Shown: in pieces, positions 1-7,290 of the stretch
How the letters are laid out: each line of letters begins with the position of its first letter
How positions within the stretch are numbered: the stretch's first letter is position 1
Source of the DNA: Atopobium sp. ICM42b
Lineage (GTDB): Bacteria; Actinomycetota; Coriobacteriia; Coriobacteriales; Atopobiaceae
Direction of reading: 5' to 3'
Length of the DNA stretch: 64,000 nucleotides
Assembly: GCA_000564995.1 (NCBI GenBank)
Contig: JDFH01000014.1
Coordinates: forward strand, 62,001-126,000
Translations under genes and position numbers: made by a program
Notes under the pieces: generated by a model
What the model was told of the DNA's origin: nothing
What the model saw: only the letters and a program-made list of their open reading frames with translations
Database searches by the model: none

Positions 1-283
1 GCGTAGAAGAAATACTCAGCCAACTGGTCAGCTTTGCTGCGGTTCTGTTTTTAAGAACCCAGGCAGTAGGTCTGCTGGTGCACTTATTGAAGAATGTGGT
101 CTTAAGGGAGTTACTGAAGGCGGCGCACAGATTTCTGATGTTCATGCCAACTTTATTGTGAATACCGGTAACGCCACCGCCTCAGATGTCATTGCACTTA
201 TGCGCAGAGCACACGATGCGGTCCAAGAAAAGTTTGACATTGATCTTCAGCCAGAGGTTAAACTTCTGGGTTTTGGGGCATAG
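1..283 (+). CDS. murB: UDP-N-acetylenolpyruvoylglucosamine reductase, C-terminal part (partial)
   Basis: This is the C-terminal ~93 residues of MurB, cut by the window edge. MurB reduces UDP-GlcNAc-enolpyruvate to UDP-MurNAc in the cytoplasmic steps of peptidoglycan synthesis. The visible part carries the family's substrate-binding stretch QPTG..CGSVFKNP, then AGALIEECGLKG, ISDVHANFIVN and a closing PEVKLLGFGA. The reading frame is open from base 2 to a TAG at 281-283. The ftsQ start codon follows 7 bases after the stop, so the two are probably co-transcribed at the head of a wall/division cluster. The residue normally serine in the catalytic S-x-S-x-F-K-N-P segment reads CCGSVFKNP here, with Ser kept next to Val-Phe-Lys. 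Identification is confident; the N-terminal FAD domain lies outside the window. Confidence 0.93.
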   Translation, partial: RRRNTQPTGQLCCGSVFKNPGSRSAGALIEECGLKGVTEGGAQISDVHANFIVNTGNATASDVIALMRRAHDAVQEKFDIDLQPEVKLLGFGA

Positions 284-290
284 GGAAGAT

Positions 291-1349
291 ATGGCAGAAG
301 ATACTTCAAAGCAAACAACGCGCCGTAAGGGCACAAAAAGGGAACCTTTATCGTCTGGTGCTGCTCAGACGGCAGGGGCTACTAAGCCTTCTTTTATGAG
401 TAAGGCCTTTAAGCCTAAGCTAAAGGTTGAGGCTACAGCTTCTGATGCCAAACCTTCTGCTAAAAAGATTTCTGCCAAAAAGCCAAATAACGCTACAAAA
501 ACTGCTGCTCAGGCTCGTGCCGAGCGTATTAAACACAGCAGAAAAGTATCGTTTAAGACAGTTAGAACAGTTCTCATTGTTTTGATGAGTCTGGCTATTC
601 TTGCTGGCATCGCTTTTCTCGTCCTACGCTCTTCCTCAGTCTTTGCCATTACCAACATTCAGGTTGAGCCAACGGAGCACGTTACTAACGAGCAAATCCA
701 AAAGCTCATTGCAGTAGAAGAGGGAACAACGCTGCTCAATATGGACGAGTCCCTTATCACTGAAGAACTCCAGAAAGATCCTTGGGTGGCGTCCGCAACG
801 TACGAGAGACAGTTCCCTAATACGCTGCGCATCACCATCACAGAACGTAAGGTCACAGCCATAGTGGCGCTTTCTTCTGGCCCTGTTGCATGGTATTTGG
901 GCGAGAATAACGTCTGGCTTGAGGCAGATCAGCTCAACGTTCCAGAAGGAAAAACTACCGCTACTGTTGCGCTTGAGAAGGCAACCTCAGAGGGCGAGCT
1001 GCTTATTACCGATGTTCCTGCAACGGTTTCTCCGGTAGCAGGTACCACGGCAACAGACGCAGAAATTCAAGCGGTTATGCAGTATCAGTCTACGTTCTCG
1101 TCAGAGCTTACCTCACAGATTGTGAGCTACTCGGCTAGTAGCGTTGATGCAATTTCTGTCACCCTCACTAATGGCGTACAAGTTGCCCTTGGTTCTCCAA
1201 CACAGATTGCAGACAAAGAAAAAGTGATTCTGGCAATGCTTAAGCAGTTCCCAGGAGAGCTTACGTACTTGAACGTAAGAACACCTGCAAGCCCAACCTA
1301 TAGGCGAGTTTCTACCGGAAATGTTCAGTCTGGCTCTGGTGTTTCGTAG
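291..1349 (+). CDS. ftsQ: Cell division protein FtsQ/DivIB
   Basis: A 352-residue bitopic division protein that bridges the FtsBL/FtsWI septal synthase to the divisome. Residues 1-90 are a Lys/Ala/Thr-rich cytoplasmic tail. A single membrane segment follows (VLIVLMSLAILAGIAFLVL, about 96-114). Next comes the POTRA domain starting at FAITNIQVEPTEHVTNEQIQ, with the typical LLNMDESLITEELQKDPWVASA and FPNTLRITITER signatures, and then the beta domain. An open frame extends upstream to 186, but that would overlap murB by ~100 bases. ATG 291 is preceded by AGGGAAG and gives a normal FtsQ, so it is chosen. It lies between murB and ftsZ, the usual place for this gene when ftsA is absent. Confidence 0.92.
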   Translation: MAEDTSKQTTRRKGTKREPLSSGAAQTAGATKPSFMSKAFKPKLKVEATASDAKPSAKKISAKKPNNATKTAAQARAERIKHSRKVSFKTVRTVLIVLMSLAILAGIAFLVLRSSSVFAITNIQVEPTEHVTNEQIQKLIAVEEGTTLLNMDESLITEELQKDPWVASATYERQFPNTLRITITERKVTAIVALSSGPVAWYLGENNVWLEADQLNVPEGKTTATVALEKATSEGELLITDVPATVSPVAGTTATDAEIQAVMQYQSTFSSELTSQIVSYSASSVDAISVTLTNGVQVALGSPTQIADKEKVILAMLKQFPGELTYLNVRTPASPTYRRVSTGNVQSGSGVS

Positions 1350-1429
1350 GGAAACGCGGTACTACCACGCGCCGTTAGGCTATTTTTTCCTACCGTTTAC
1401 CAGGTTTCTTCACAATTTCTACATATTAT

Positions 1430-1459
1430 TTGACTTGCATGGGTGAGTTGTGCAAATAT
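1430..1459 (+). promoter_or_regulatory. Weak candidate promoter upstream of ftsZ
   Basis: TTGACT at 1430-1435 is followed after 18 bases by AAATAT at 1454-1459. The -35 matches well, but the -10 matches only 3 of 6. It sits ~140 bases before ftsZ, where a promoter allowing ftsZ expression independent of ftsQ would be expected. A second -10-like TATACA is at 1507-1512 without a clear -35. The evidence is motif-only. Confidence 0.3.
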
Positions 1460-1518
1460 ACCCCGCTTTGCATGAAGCGTAAGCCTTAACTTGAGGTTTA
1501 GGGTTTTATACAGCGGTT

Positions 1519-1557
1519 CTGCGAGCGCATAAACGTAGCCTAAGCGCAGTCGCGCTC
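1519..1557 (+). other. Mutually exclusive hairpin arms in the ftsZ leader
   Basis: CTGCG (1519-1523) can pair with CGCAG (1545-1549), while the overlapping GAGCGC (1523-1528) can pair with GCGCTC (1552-1557). The two stems cannot form together. They lie 30 bases upstream of the strong ftsZ ribosome-binding site. No known RNA family is recognised, and a regulatory role is speculation. Confidence 0.3.
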
Positions 1558-1596
1558 CGGGACAAACGGGCACAAGCGTGCCTCAAGGAGGAAGAC

Positions 1597-2733
1597 ATGA
1601 TTAAGGACACCGATACCCTTAACAACTATCTTGCTGTTATCAAGGTTGTTGGCGTTGGTGGCGGCGGAACTAACGCTGTCAACCGCATGATTGAAGAAGG
1701 CATCCGTGGCGTTGAGTTTGTTGCTGTAAACACCGATGCACAGGCTCTTGCAATCTCCGATGCTGACATTAAGGTTCACATCGGTACTGACATTACCAAG
1801 GGTCTTGGTGCTGGCGCTAACCCTGAGGTTGGTAAAGAGGCAGCAGAGGATAGCCGCGACGAGATCAAGGCTGCACTTGCTGGCGCTGATATGGTCTTCA
1901 TCACTGCTGGCGAGGGTGGCGGTACTGGTACCGGCGCTGCTCCAGTTGTTGCTGATATTGCAAAGAATGACGTTGGCGCACTGACCGTTGGCGTTGTTAC
2001 TAAGCCATTCTCCTTCGAGGGCCGTCGTCGTTATGGTTCTGCAGCTGACGGTATCAAGACTCTTTCCGAGAATGTTGATACGCTCATTGTTATTCCAAAC
2101 GATCGTCTGCTTGATCTTTCTGAGAAGAAGACCACCATGCTTGAGGCATTCCGCATGGCTGACGACGTTCTATGCCAGGGCACCCAGGGTATTACCGACC
2201 TCATCACTGTTCCTGGCCTGATCAACCTCGACTTTGCAGATGTCTGCACCATCATGAAGGGCGCAGGTAGCGCAATGATGGGCATTGGTATTGCTGCTGG
2301 TGATAACCGCGCTGCTGATGCTGCAACCGAGGCAATTTCTAGCCGCCTGCTTGAGAGCTCCATCGAGGGTGCAACCCGCGTTCTTCTCTCTATTGCTGGT
2401 AATAAAGACCTTGGTATTCAGGAGATTAATGAGGCAGCTGACCTGGTTGCTAAGAACGTTGATCCTGACGCAAACATCATCTTTGGTACTGTTGTTGATG
2501 AGTCCCTGGGCGATCAGGTTCGCGTAACCGTTATCGCAACCGGCTTCAATGACTCTAACGTTCAGCAGCAGCTTCCAACCCTGAACACCCAGAGCGCAAG
2601 CCGTCCAAGCCGTCCTGCTCAGCCACAGCCAACTCGTCCTGTAGCTGCTCAGCCACAGCCTGCTCGCACCAACAACTCTTCTAATGAGAAAGAGTTTGAT
2701 ATTCCAGACTTCCTTAAACGTAGCCGCATCTAA
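1597..2733 (+). CDS. ftsZ: Cell division protein FtsZ
   Basis: Tubulin-like GTPase of 378 residues that polymerises into the cytokinetic Z ring. The N-terminal nucleotide-binding domain starts [15 protein letters not shown]. The tubulin signature [15 protein letters not shown] lies near residues 103-117, with the T7-loop region NLDFADV further on. The C-terminal domain is followed by a Pro/Gln/Arg-rich linker and the conserved tail [11 protein letters not shown], which contacts partners such as SepF. The start ATG is preceded by a near-perfect AAGGAGG. No ftsA occurs nearby, while sepF lies 1.7 kb downstream. This fits the actinobacterial arrangement in which SepF tethers FtsZ to the membrane. 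Length and motifs are all normal. Confidence 0.98.
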   Translation: MIKDTDTLNNYLAVIKVVGVGGGGTNAVNRMIEEGIRGVEFVAVNTDAQALAISDADIKVHIGTDITKGLGAGANPEVGKEAAEDSRDEIKAALAGADMVFITAGEGGGTGTGAAPVVADIAKNDVGALTVGVVTKPFSFEGRRRYGSAADGIKTLSENVDTLIVIPNDRLLDLSEKKTTMLEAFRMADDVLCQGTQGITDLITVPGLINLDFADVCTIMKGAGSAMMGIGIAAGDNRAADAATEAISSRLLESSIEGATRVLLSIAGNKDLGIQEINEAADLVAKNVDPDANIIFGTVVDESLGDQVRVTVIATGFNDSNVQQQLPTLNTQSASRPSRPAQPQPTRPVAAQPQPARTNNSSNEKEFDIPDFLKRSRI

Positions 2734-2735
2734 AC

Positions 2736-3545
2736 ATGTGCGCGCTGAATAGACAGTGCTTACACGGCGTGACCCTGCTCATGGATCCTGAGGTTCCATG
2801 CGGGGTCACGCTCGCATTTACTGAGCGTACTGGCGGTTTTTCAGAAGGGGAGTTTGCATCCCTCAATCTGGGCAGCAGGTGCGGAGACAATCTGCAACAG
2901 GTGCAAAAGAATCGCCAGCTAGTCTTAGAGGCTCTTGGAGCAGGCGAGCACTTCTCGCGACTCCTTATTCCTCATCAGGTGCATGGAAGCAAGGTAGTTT
3001 GCCTGACTTCTGATACACCTGAGGCTTTTGAGCAGGCTCAAACTGAGGCAGAGGCTGGTGCGGACGCTATCGTGTGTACCGTTCAAAATACGCCTGTGAT
3101 GTTGGCTTTTGCTGATTGTGTGCCGGTAATTCTTGTGGCTCCCGGTGGATTTGCGGTAGCGCATTCTGGCTGGAAAGGCACAATTGCTCGCATTTCTGCA
3201 CGAGCAACAGAGGCGCTTTGCCAGGCAACTGGCTCCACACCCTCCGAGGTCAAAGCCTATATTGGCCCGCATATTGGCAGTGCTGATTACGAGGTTTCTC
3301 CTGAGCTTATTCAGATGTTCTCAAAAGAGTTCGGTTCAGGCGTTGTAGACCGCGCATCTGGCGAGAGGTACTTAGATCTTGGATATGCTGTCAGAGCTGC
3401 ACTGGTAGATGCTGGTGTACGAGAGTCTGCTATTGAAGAGGTTACTGACTCGACGGCCTCTACAACTGAGAGATTCTTCTCGTACCGTGCAGAGCATGGT
3501 AAGTGCGGAAGGCATGCAGCTGTTGCTTACATGGCTGCAAAGTAG
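2736..3545 (+). CDS. pgeF: Peptidoglycan editing factor PgeF (YfiH/YlmD, polyphenol oxidase-like family)
   Basis: A 269-residue member of the DUF152/Cu-oxidase_4 family. Family members are reported to prevent misincorporation of L-Ser in place of L-Ala in the muropeptide stem, or to act as purine nucleoside phosphorylase-like enzymes. The metal-site motifs are present: HQVHG near residue 75, AFADCVPV near 128 and AVAHSGWKGT near 148. The first ATG is only 2 bases after the ftsZ stop and has no clear ribosome site. An in-frame ATG at 2781 (MDPEVPCGV) is a possible alternative. The gene order pgeF-yggS-sepF-yggT-divIVA matches ylmD-ylmE-ylmF-ylmG-divIVA of Bacillus. Family assignment is firm; the exact substrate here is not known. 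Confidence 0.88.
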   Translation: MCALNRQCLHGVTLLMDPEVPCGVTLAFTERTGGFSEGEFASLNLGSRCGDNLQQVQKNRQLVLEALGAGEHFSRLLIPHQVHGSKVVCLTSDTPEAFEQAQTEAEAGADAIVCTVQNTPVMLAFADCVPVILVAPGGFAVAHSGWKGTIARISARATEALCQATGSTPSEVKAYIGPHIGSADYEVSPELIQMFSKEFGSGVVDRASGERYLDLGYAVRAALVDAGVRESAIEEVTDSTASTTERFFSYRAEHGKCGRHAAVAYMAAK

Positions 3546-3547
3546 GG

Positions 3548-3630
3548 TAGAAGACGTTTAGCGCTATCGGAGAGGGCGTTTAGCACTACAGAGAAGCGTT
3601 TAGGTTTATAGAGAAGTGTTTATCGTTACG
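3548..3630 (+). repeat. Four degenerate ~20-bp tandem repeats
   Basis: The gap between pgeF and yggS consists of about four copies of a ~20-base unit with the core gagaagcGTTTA. The cores fall at about 3551, 3571, 3591 and 3611; the last three are spaced exactly 20 bases apart. The non-core halves diverge. There is no coding potential and no dyad symmetry in the unit, so it does not look like a CRISPR. Confidence 0.7.
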
Positions 3631-3658
3631 TAAGATATTGATGTATTCACCGCAAGAG

Positions 3659-4402
3659 ATGATGGCTATGACGTACGATTCAGACGAATATCTTGAGTTT
3701 ATAAAGGCTCGTAGAGCTCAGATTGAGTCGCTTGTAGCGGATGCTGCAGAAAAGTCCGGCAGAAGCGCCTCTGAGATTGAAATTGTGGCCGTCTCTAAAA
3801 CAGTACCTGTTGAAGCTGTTCTTGCGGCTTACAAGGCAGGCTATAGGGTTTTTGGCGAGAATCGCCCACAAGAGCTGACACACAAACTGACAAGTTTATC
3901 TGAAACTCCTTTTGCGTCTGAAATAACGTTCGACATGATTGGTAATCTTCAGAAGAACAAGATTAACCAGGTAGTTGGCAAGGTTCGCTACATTCATTCA
4001 ATTTCTTCTGAGCATCTTGCAGAGGCGGTTTCAAAGCGTGCTGAGGTAAAGGGTACTGAGGAGTCTGTTCTACTTGAGGTAAACGTCTCCGCTGAAGCCT
4101 CAAAATCGGGTTTCTCGCCAGAAGAAGTGTCTGAGTCTATTCAAAAGATTGTTGAGCTTCCGCACATTTCTGTTGTGGGTCTGATGACTATGGCACCAAA
4201 AGATGATCCAGAGCGCGCCAAGAGAACATTCTCAGGACTTCGAGAATTGCGTGATCGCTTGAGCCAACAAGTTGGTTTGAAGTTAGATGTTCTTTCTTGT
4301 GGCATGAGTGATGACTTTACGTATGCCATTGAAGAGGGTTCTACGACTATTCGCCTGGGTCGAGTATTGTTTGACCCAGCCTATACGTTGAGTGGGCACT
4401 AA
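3659..4402 (+). CDS. yggS: YggS/PLPBP family pyridoxal phosphate homeostasis protein
   Basis: A PLP-binding TIM-barrel protein of the YggS/YlmE family (about 247 residues), thought to buffer free PLP and keep B6 and amino-acid pools in balance without a known catalytic activity. Typical motifs are AVSKTVPVEAVLAAYKAGYR (the Lys of VSKT binds PLP), FGENRPQEL, FDMIGNLQKNKI, LLEVNVSAEASKSGF, VVGLMTMAP and LSCGMSDDFTYAIEEGSTTIRLG. The start is uncertain. Frames open at TTG 3638 or ATG 3641, and ATGs at 3659, 3662 and 3668 are all in frame. ATG 3668 has the best-spaced purine stretch (AAGAG). It lies between pgeF and sepF in the ylm-type division cluster. Confidence 0.92.
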   Translation: MMAMTYDSDEYLEFIKARRAQIESLVADAAEKSGRSASEIEIVAVSKTVPVEAVLAAYKAGYRVFGENRPQELTHKLTSLSETPFASEITFDMIGNLQKNKINQVVGKVRYIHSISSEHLAEAVSKRAEVKGTEESVLLEVNVSAEASKSGFSPEEVSESIQKIVELPHISVVGLMTMAPKDDPERAKRTFSGLRELRDRLSQQVGLKLDVLSCGMSDDFTYAIEEGSTTIRLGRVLFDPAYTLSGH

Positions 4403-4460
4403 AATAGTTGCAAGTTTTTGATACAGTAGTAAGAAGTTACGTGCGTTACAGAAAGGCACA

Positions 4461-5144
4461 ATGATGAGCATTCTTGATACGCTAAGAGCAAAACTTCGTG
4501 GTGGTCAGGACGATGAGTACTACGACGATGAGTATTATGGCGACGAAGGCTATGACGAGGTAGACGAAGCTTCTCCACGTTCGTACGATGATCGTGCACA
4601 GCAAGGCTCTTCCAATAGACTGCTGGGTAATCCATCCAGACCAGAGGCAGAGAGTGTTTCTGTGTATACGCGCTCTGGCAAGCCAATCAGCACCAATCCA
4701 GCCGCTTCTTACAATCCTCAGCAGGATATGCGCTCCCGTGCTTCTGCGTATGCATCTCGTCAGGAGCCTTCTGGATACACTCCTTCTTACGAGCATACTG
4801 TGAGTCCAAATCTGCCAACTCCTGGTGATATTGGTCTTCGTCCTGTGAGCCGTACAAGCTATTCCGGACAGCTGCCACCATACGTTCTTCGTCCTGTTTC
4901 TTATGACGATGTTCAGTCGGTAGTTCGTCGTGTTCGTACTGGTCAGCCAGTTGTCCTTATCTTTAAGAACACCAACATTGAGGTTGCTAAAAGAATTTTG
5001 GACTTCAGTTTTGGTCTTTCTTATGGACTTGACGGCGCTGTTGAAGAAGTTGCTGACCGCGTTTTTGCTGTACTTCCTCATGGCATTTCTTTATCTCAGT
5101 CTGATCTGGATAAGCTTGCTGATGAGGGCGAGATTACCAGGTAA
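4461..5144 (+). CDS. sepF: Cell division protein SepF
   Basis: FtsZ-binding membrane anchor of 227 residues. The N-terminus MMSILDTLRAKL is an amphipathic helix of the kind that binds membrane. It is followed by an unusually acidic Tyr-rich stretch (DDEYYDDEYYGDEGYDEVDE, about residues 17-36) and a long Ser/Pro/Arg linker. The conserved SepF fold starts at LRPVSYDDVQSVVRRVRTGQPVVL and runs through FSFGLSYGLDGAVEEVADRVFAVLP. The start is preceded by GAAAGG. ATG 4464 is an equally good start one codon later. With ftsA missing from the cluster, SepF is expected to be the main FtsZ tether. The acidic repeats are encoded by near-repeated GAYGATGAGTAY units. Confidence 0.95.
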   Translation: MMSILDTLRAKLRGGQDDEYYDDEYYGDEGYDEVDEASPRSYDDRAQQGSSNRLLGNPSRPEAESVSVYTRSGKPISTNPAASYNPQQDMRSRASAYASRQEPSGYTPSYEHTVSPNLPTPGDIGLRPVSRTSYSGQLPPYVLRPVSYDDVQSVVRRVRTGQPVVLIFKNTNIEVAKRILDFSFGLSYGLDGAVEEVADRVFAVLPHGISLSQSDLDKLADEGEITR

Positions 5145-5156
5145 CTGGAGGTTTTT

Positions 5157-5435
5157 GTGTTTTCGTATTATGTCTTGAACTCGCTCTATACTTTGTTGAG
5201 GATTTACAGCTTCTGCATTGTGGTATGGTGCCTGTCCTCTTGGATTACCGTTTCAAATGATTCGGTTAAGAACATTCTTGAGGCAATTGGCAAAATTGTT
5301 GAGCCATATCTCAGTGTGTTTAGGAACGTAATTCCTCCAATTTCTGGCGTTGATCTCTCACCGATTGTTGCACTTTTTGTGCTTAATCTTGTGGGACGTT
5401 TTGCCATTTCGACGCTGGGCCTTATACTAATATAG
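5157..5435 (+). CDS. YggT family membrane protein (YlmG)
   Basis: A 92-residue protein with two hydrophobic segments, about residues 5-30 (LNSLYTLLRIYSFCIVVWCLSSWI) and 65-90 (SPIVALFVLNLVGRFAISTLGL). An amphipathic loop between them contains the family's PYLSVFRNVIPPISGVDLSPI signature. It starts with GTG, 12 bases after the sepF stop, and TGGAGG ends 5 bases upstream. The YlmG family is linked genetically to division and to membrane or nucleoid organisation, but its biochemical role is unknown. The context ylmF-ylmG-divIVA is conserved in Gram-positive bacteria. Confidence 0.9.
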   Translation: MFSYYVLNSLYTLLRIYSFCIVVWCLSSWITVSNDSVKNILEAIGKIVEPYLSVFRNVIPPISGVDLSPIVALFVLNLVGRFAISTLGLILI

Positions 5436-5513
5436 AAACTAGTTTGTCTTTGATTACAAACTGAGTAGTTATGATGTGTGGTACGTCTACTCGCAGACTG
5501 AAAGGGAACAAAG

Positions 5514-6149
5514 ATGGCAATCACACCAGCAGACATCGAGCAGCAGACATTCTCTCCTGCTGAGACCGGCTACAATCCAGAGGAAGTTGACGCATTTCTT
5601 GAGCAGCTCTCTTCTGAGGTTGATGCAATGCTTCAAAAGATCGCTGACCTTAAGGGCCGTCTGACCAGCACTGAGCAGCAGCTCGCTGCAGCACAGGCTC
5701 AGGTTGCAAACCTTGAGGAGAACGCAAGCGTTCCTTCTGTTGAGGAGACAAACGCTGCAGCTATTGCTGCATCTGAGCACCAGATTTCTCAGGTCCTCAT
5801 TGTTGCTCAGCAGAGCGCAGATAAGCTTGTTGCAGACGCTCGTGCAAATGCAGAGCGCATTCGCAACGAGGCAGACCAGAAGGCTCGTGAGGTTATCCGT
5901 CAGGCTCTTGCAGAGAAGCAGACTGAGCTTGATGAGATTGATCGCCTCAAGCAGTCCCGTGAGGACTTCCGCGCTGAGTACCGTAAGCTCCTCCAGCACT
6001 TCCTGGATGACGCAGACTCTGTCTTCCCAGAGACTGTTCTTACCAACAATGCTCCAACTGGTTCCCAGAATGCTGCTCAGCCTGCAGCTCAGCAGACTCA
6101 GATTTCTGCACCTGCACCTGCAGCTGGTGACTTCAACGACCTTGACTAA
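5514..6149 (+). CDS. divIVA: DivIVA/Wag31-type polar scaffold protein
   Basis: A coiled-coil protein of 211 residues that binds curved membrane at poles and septa and recruits wall-synthesis or chromosome-positioning partners. The N-terminal lipid-binding domain is recognisable in MAITPADIEQQTFSPAETGYNPEEVDAFL, as in other DivIVA proteins. Two coiled-coil stretches follow (about 30-75 and 95-170), then a Gln/Ala/Pro-rich tail. The start is preceded by GAAAGGGA. It is the last gene of the division cluster and is closed by a strong terminator 26 bases downstream. The length suits a short actinobacterial DivIVA. Confidence 0.93.
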   Translation: MAITPADIEQQTFSPAETGYNPEEVDAFLEQLSSEVDAMLQKIADLKGRLTSTEQQLAAAQAQVANLEENASVPSVEETNAAAIAASEHQISQVLIVAQQSADKLVADARANAERIRNEADQKAREVIRQALAEKQTELDEIDRLKQSREDFRAEYRKLLQHFLDDADSVFPETVLTNNAPTGSQNAAQPAAQQTQISAPAPAAGDFNDLD

Positions 6150-6174
6150 GTCTTAGGCCATTACCTTTGTACTG

Positions 6175-6210
6175 ATAAGCGCTCAGCTCTGCTGGGCGCT
6201 TATTTGTTAT
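6175..6210 (+). terminator. Intrinsic terminator after divIVA
   Basis: A 12-bp stem with one G-U pair, ATAAGCGCTCAG (6175-6186) against CTGGGCGCTTAT (6192-6203), closes a 5-base loop and is followed by TTGTTAT. The flanks (TGATAA...TTATCA) extend the symmetry, so it may also stop the convergent minus-strand gene. Confidence 0.85.
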
Positions 6211-6231
6211 CAGTCGTCTTAAGCGGCAGCT

Positions 6232-7290
6232 TTATAACCCAGAAGTAAGCTCTTTGCAGAATGTTTGCTTTTGTTCTATATGATGCACATCCTTTCTGTT
6301 TTCTCGTCCCTGATAGCGAATAGGTACGCCTTGGCTACGCGCAGCTTCTGCATTTGTGCTTGCAGTGAGTTCAGGGAGCCCTTGCCATACGCGTTTTGGC
6401 ATCCAATGGGCGCGCAAGTCATATCCTCTTTCTGCAGGCCCGCGACCCTCTAGACCAACTCCCTCATAGAAGCGCCTCCACATGGCTTGCACGTATTTCT
6501 CATCAGTTGCAAGGTCTGTTCTAGAGAGCAGTTCTTCCAAAGAGGCATCGTCCAGCTGAATGGTTCCAAAGGTCTTCATTTCTGGTGCATAAAAACTGAC
6601 TATATGATGAGCTGGATCAACAATAAAAAACCGCTCTGTACTCATCCGTTTGACAAAGTAATTGCAGGTTAGTGGCACTACGTTTGCATTAGGCTGAAAT
6701 ACAGACATAAAAGAGCCATCTGACATACGAGAAAACCGCACAAATTGCCGCGTATGCTCTCGTTCAGTTTCTACCTGTCTAGCCAGCGCATTAAACTCTG
6801 CCACGGTTGGGTCTGCAATATCTTCAAGGGCTCCTACACCATAGGAGAATGCAAGACGAATGTATCGATGCACAATCTCCGGCATAGTATGAGCATCTGA
6901 AGCACATGCCAAAACAATGCGACGTGTTATTTCTCTTGTGCCTACTTTCTTCTCTAGTCCAGTTAGAACTCGTTTAGCCAAGGCTACTACTGAGTCATCA
7001 GAAGGGTCTGGTCCACAGAGAACATGCTCCCCAAGGCTAGGCTGACAAAAGCTTTCTCTAACAAGACGCACGTGTGCCGGGTTAGCATGTGAGAGATAAG
7101 TGAGCCCTACAGCCCCTACAACGCCTTCTAAGCTTGGATTGCAGGAGATAACAACCTTCTGAGGCTTGGAGAGTCTTGTAAGCCTCTGAACAAGTGAGAC
7201 AAGCTCTACGCTCTGATCAGAAGAGCCTGAGTTGAGAGGACTCAATACGGCGTCTTGTTTTGTTGTACGAACTTGCTTTGGCATCAGCAA
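6232..7290 (-). CDS. DUF4130 / TIGR03915-type DNA metabolism protein
   Basis: A 352-residue protein of the family described as a probable DNA metabolism protein that always accompanies a specific radical SAM protein. Recognisable stretches are ALEDIADPTVAEFNALARQVETEREHTRQFVRFSRM, FFIVDPAHHIVSFYAPE and the C-terminal AMWRRFYEGVGLEGR; the last two belong to the DUF4130 domain. Its presumed partner lies directly upstream. The 5' end overlaps that partner by 74 bases as drawn, so the true start may be internal to the drawn N-terminus. Its biochemical function is unknown; uracil-DNA-glycosylase-like relatives have been suggested for the fold. Family call confident, role not. Confidence 0.82.
   Translation of the reverse strand: MLMPKQVRTTKQDAVLSPLNSGSSDQSVELVSLVQRLTRLSKPQKVVISCNPSLEGVVGAVGLTYLSHANPAHVRLVRESFCQPSLGEHVLCGPDPSDDSVVALAKRVLTGLEKKVGTREITRRIVLACASDAHTMPEIVHRYIRLAFSYGVGALEDIADPTVAEFNALARQVETEREHTRQFVRFSRMSDGSFMSVFQPNANVVPLTCNYFVKRMSTERFFIVDPAHHIVSFYAPEMKTFGTIQLDDASLEELLSRTDLATDEKYVQAMWRRFYEGVGLEGRGPAERGYDLRAHWMPKRVWQGLPELTASTNAEAARSQGVPIRYQGRENRKDVHHIEQKQTFCKELTSGL

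Noticed and set aside
186..290. N-terminal extension of ftsQ from ATG 186
   Set aside because: It lies inside the murB reading frame region and lacks a ribosome site; ATG 291 with AGGGAAG gives a normal FtsQ.
3548..3630. Tandem repeats as a CRISPR array
   Set aside because: Units are only ~20 bases with no unique spacers between them, no dyad and no cas genes nearby.
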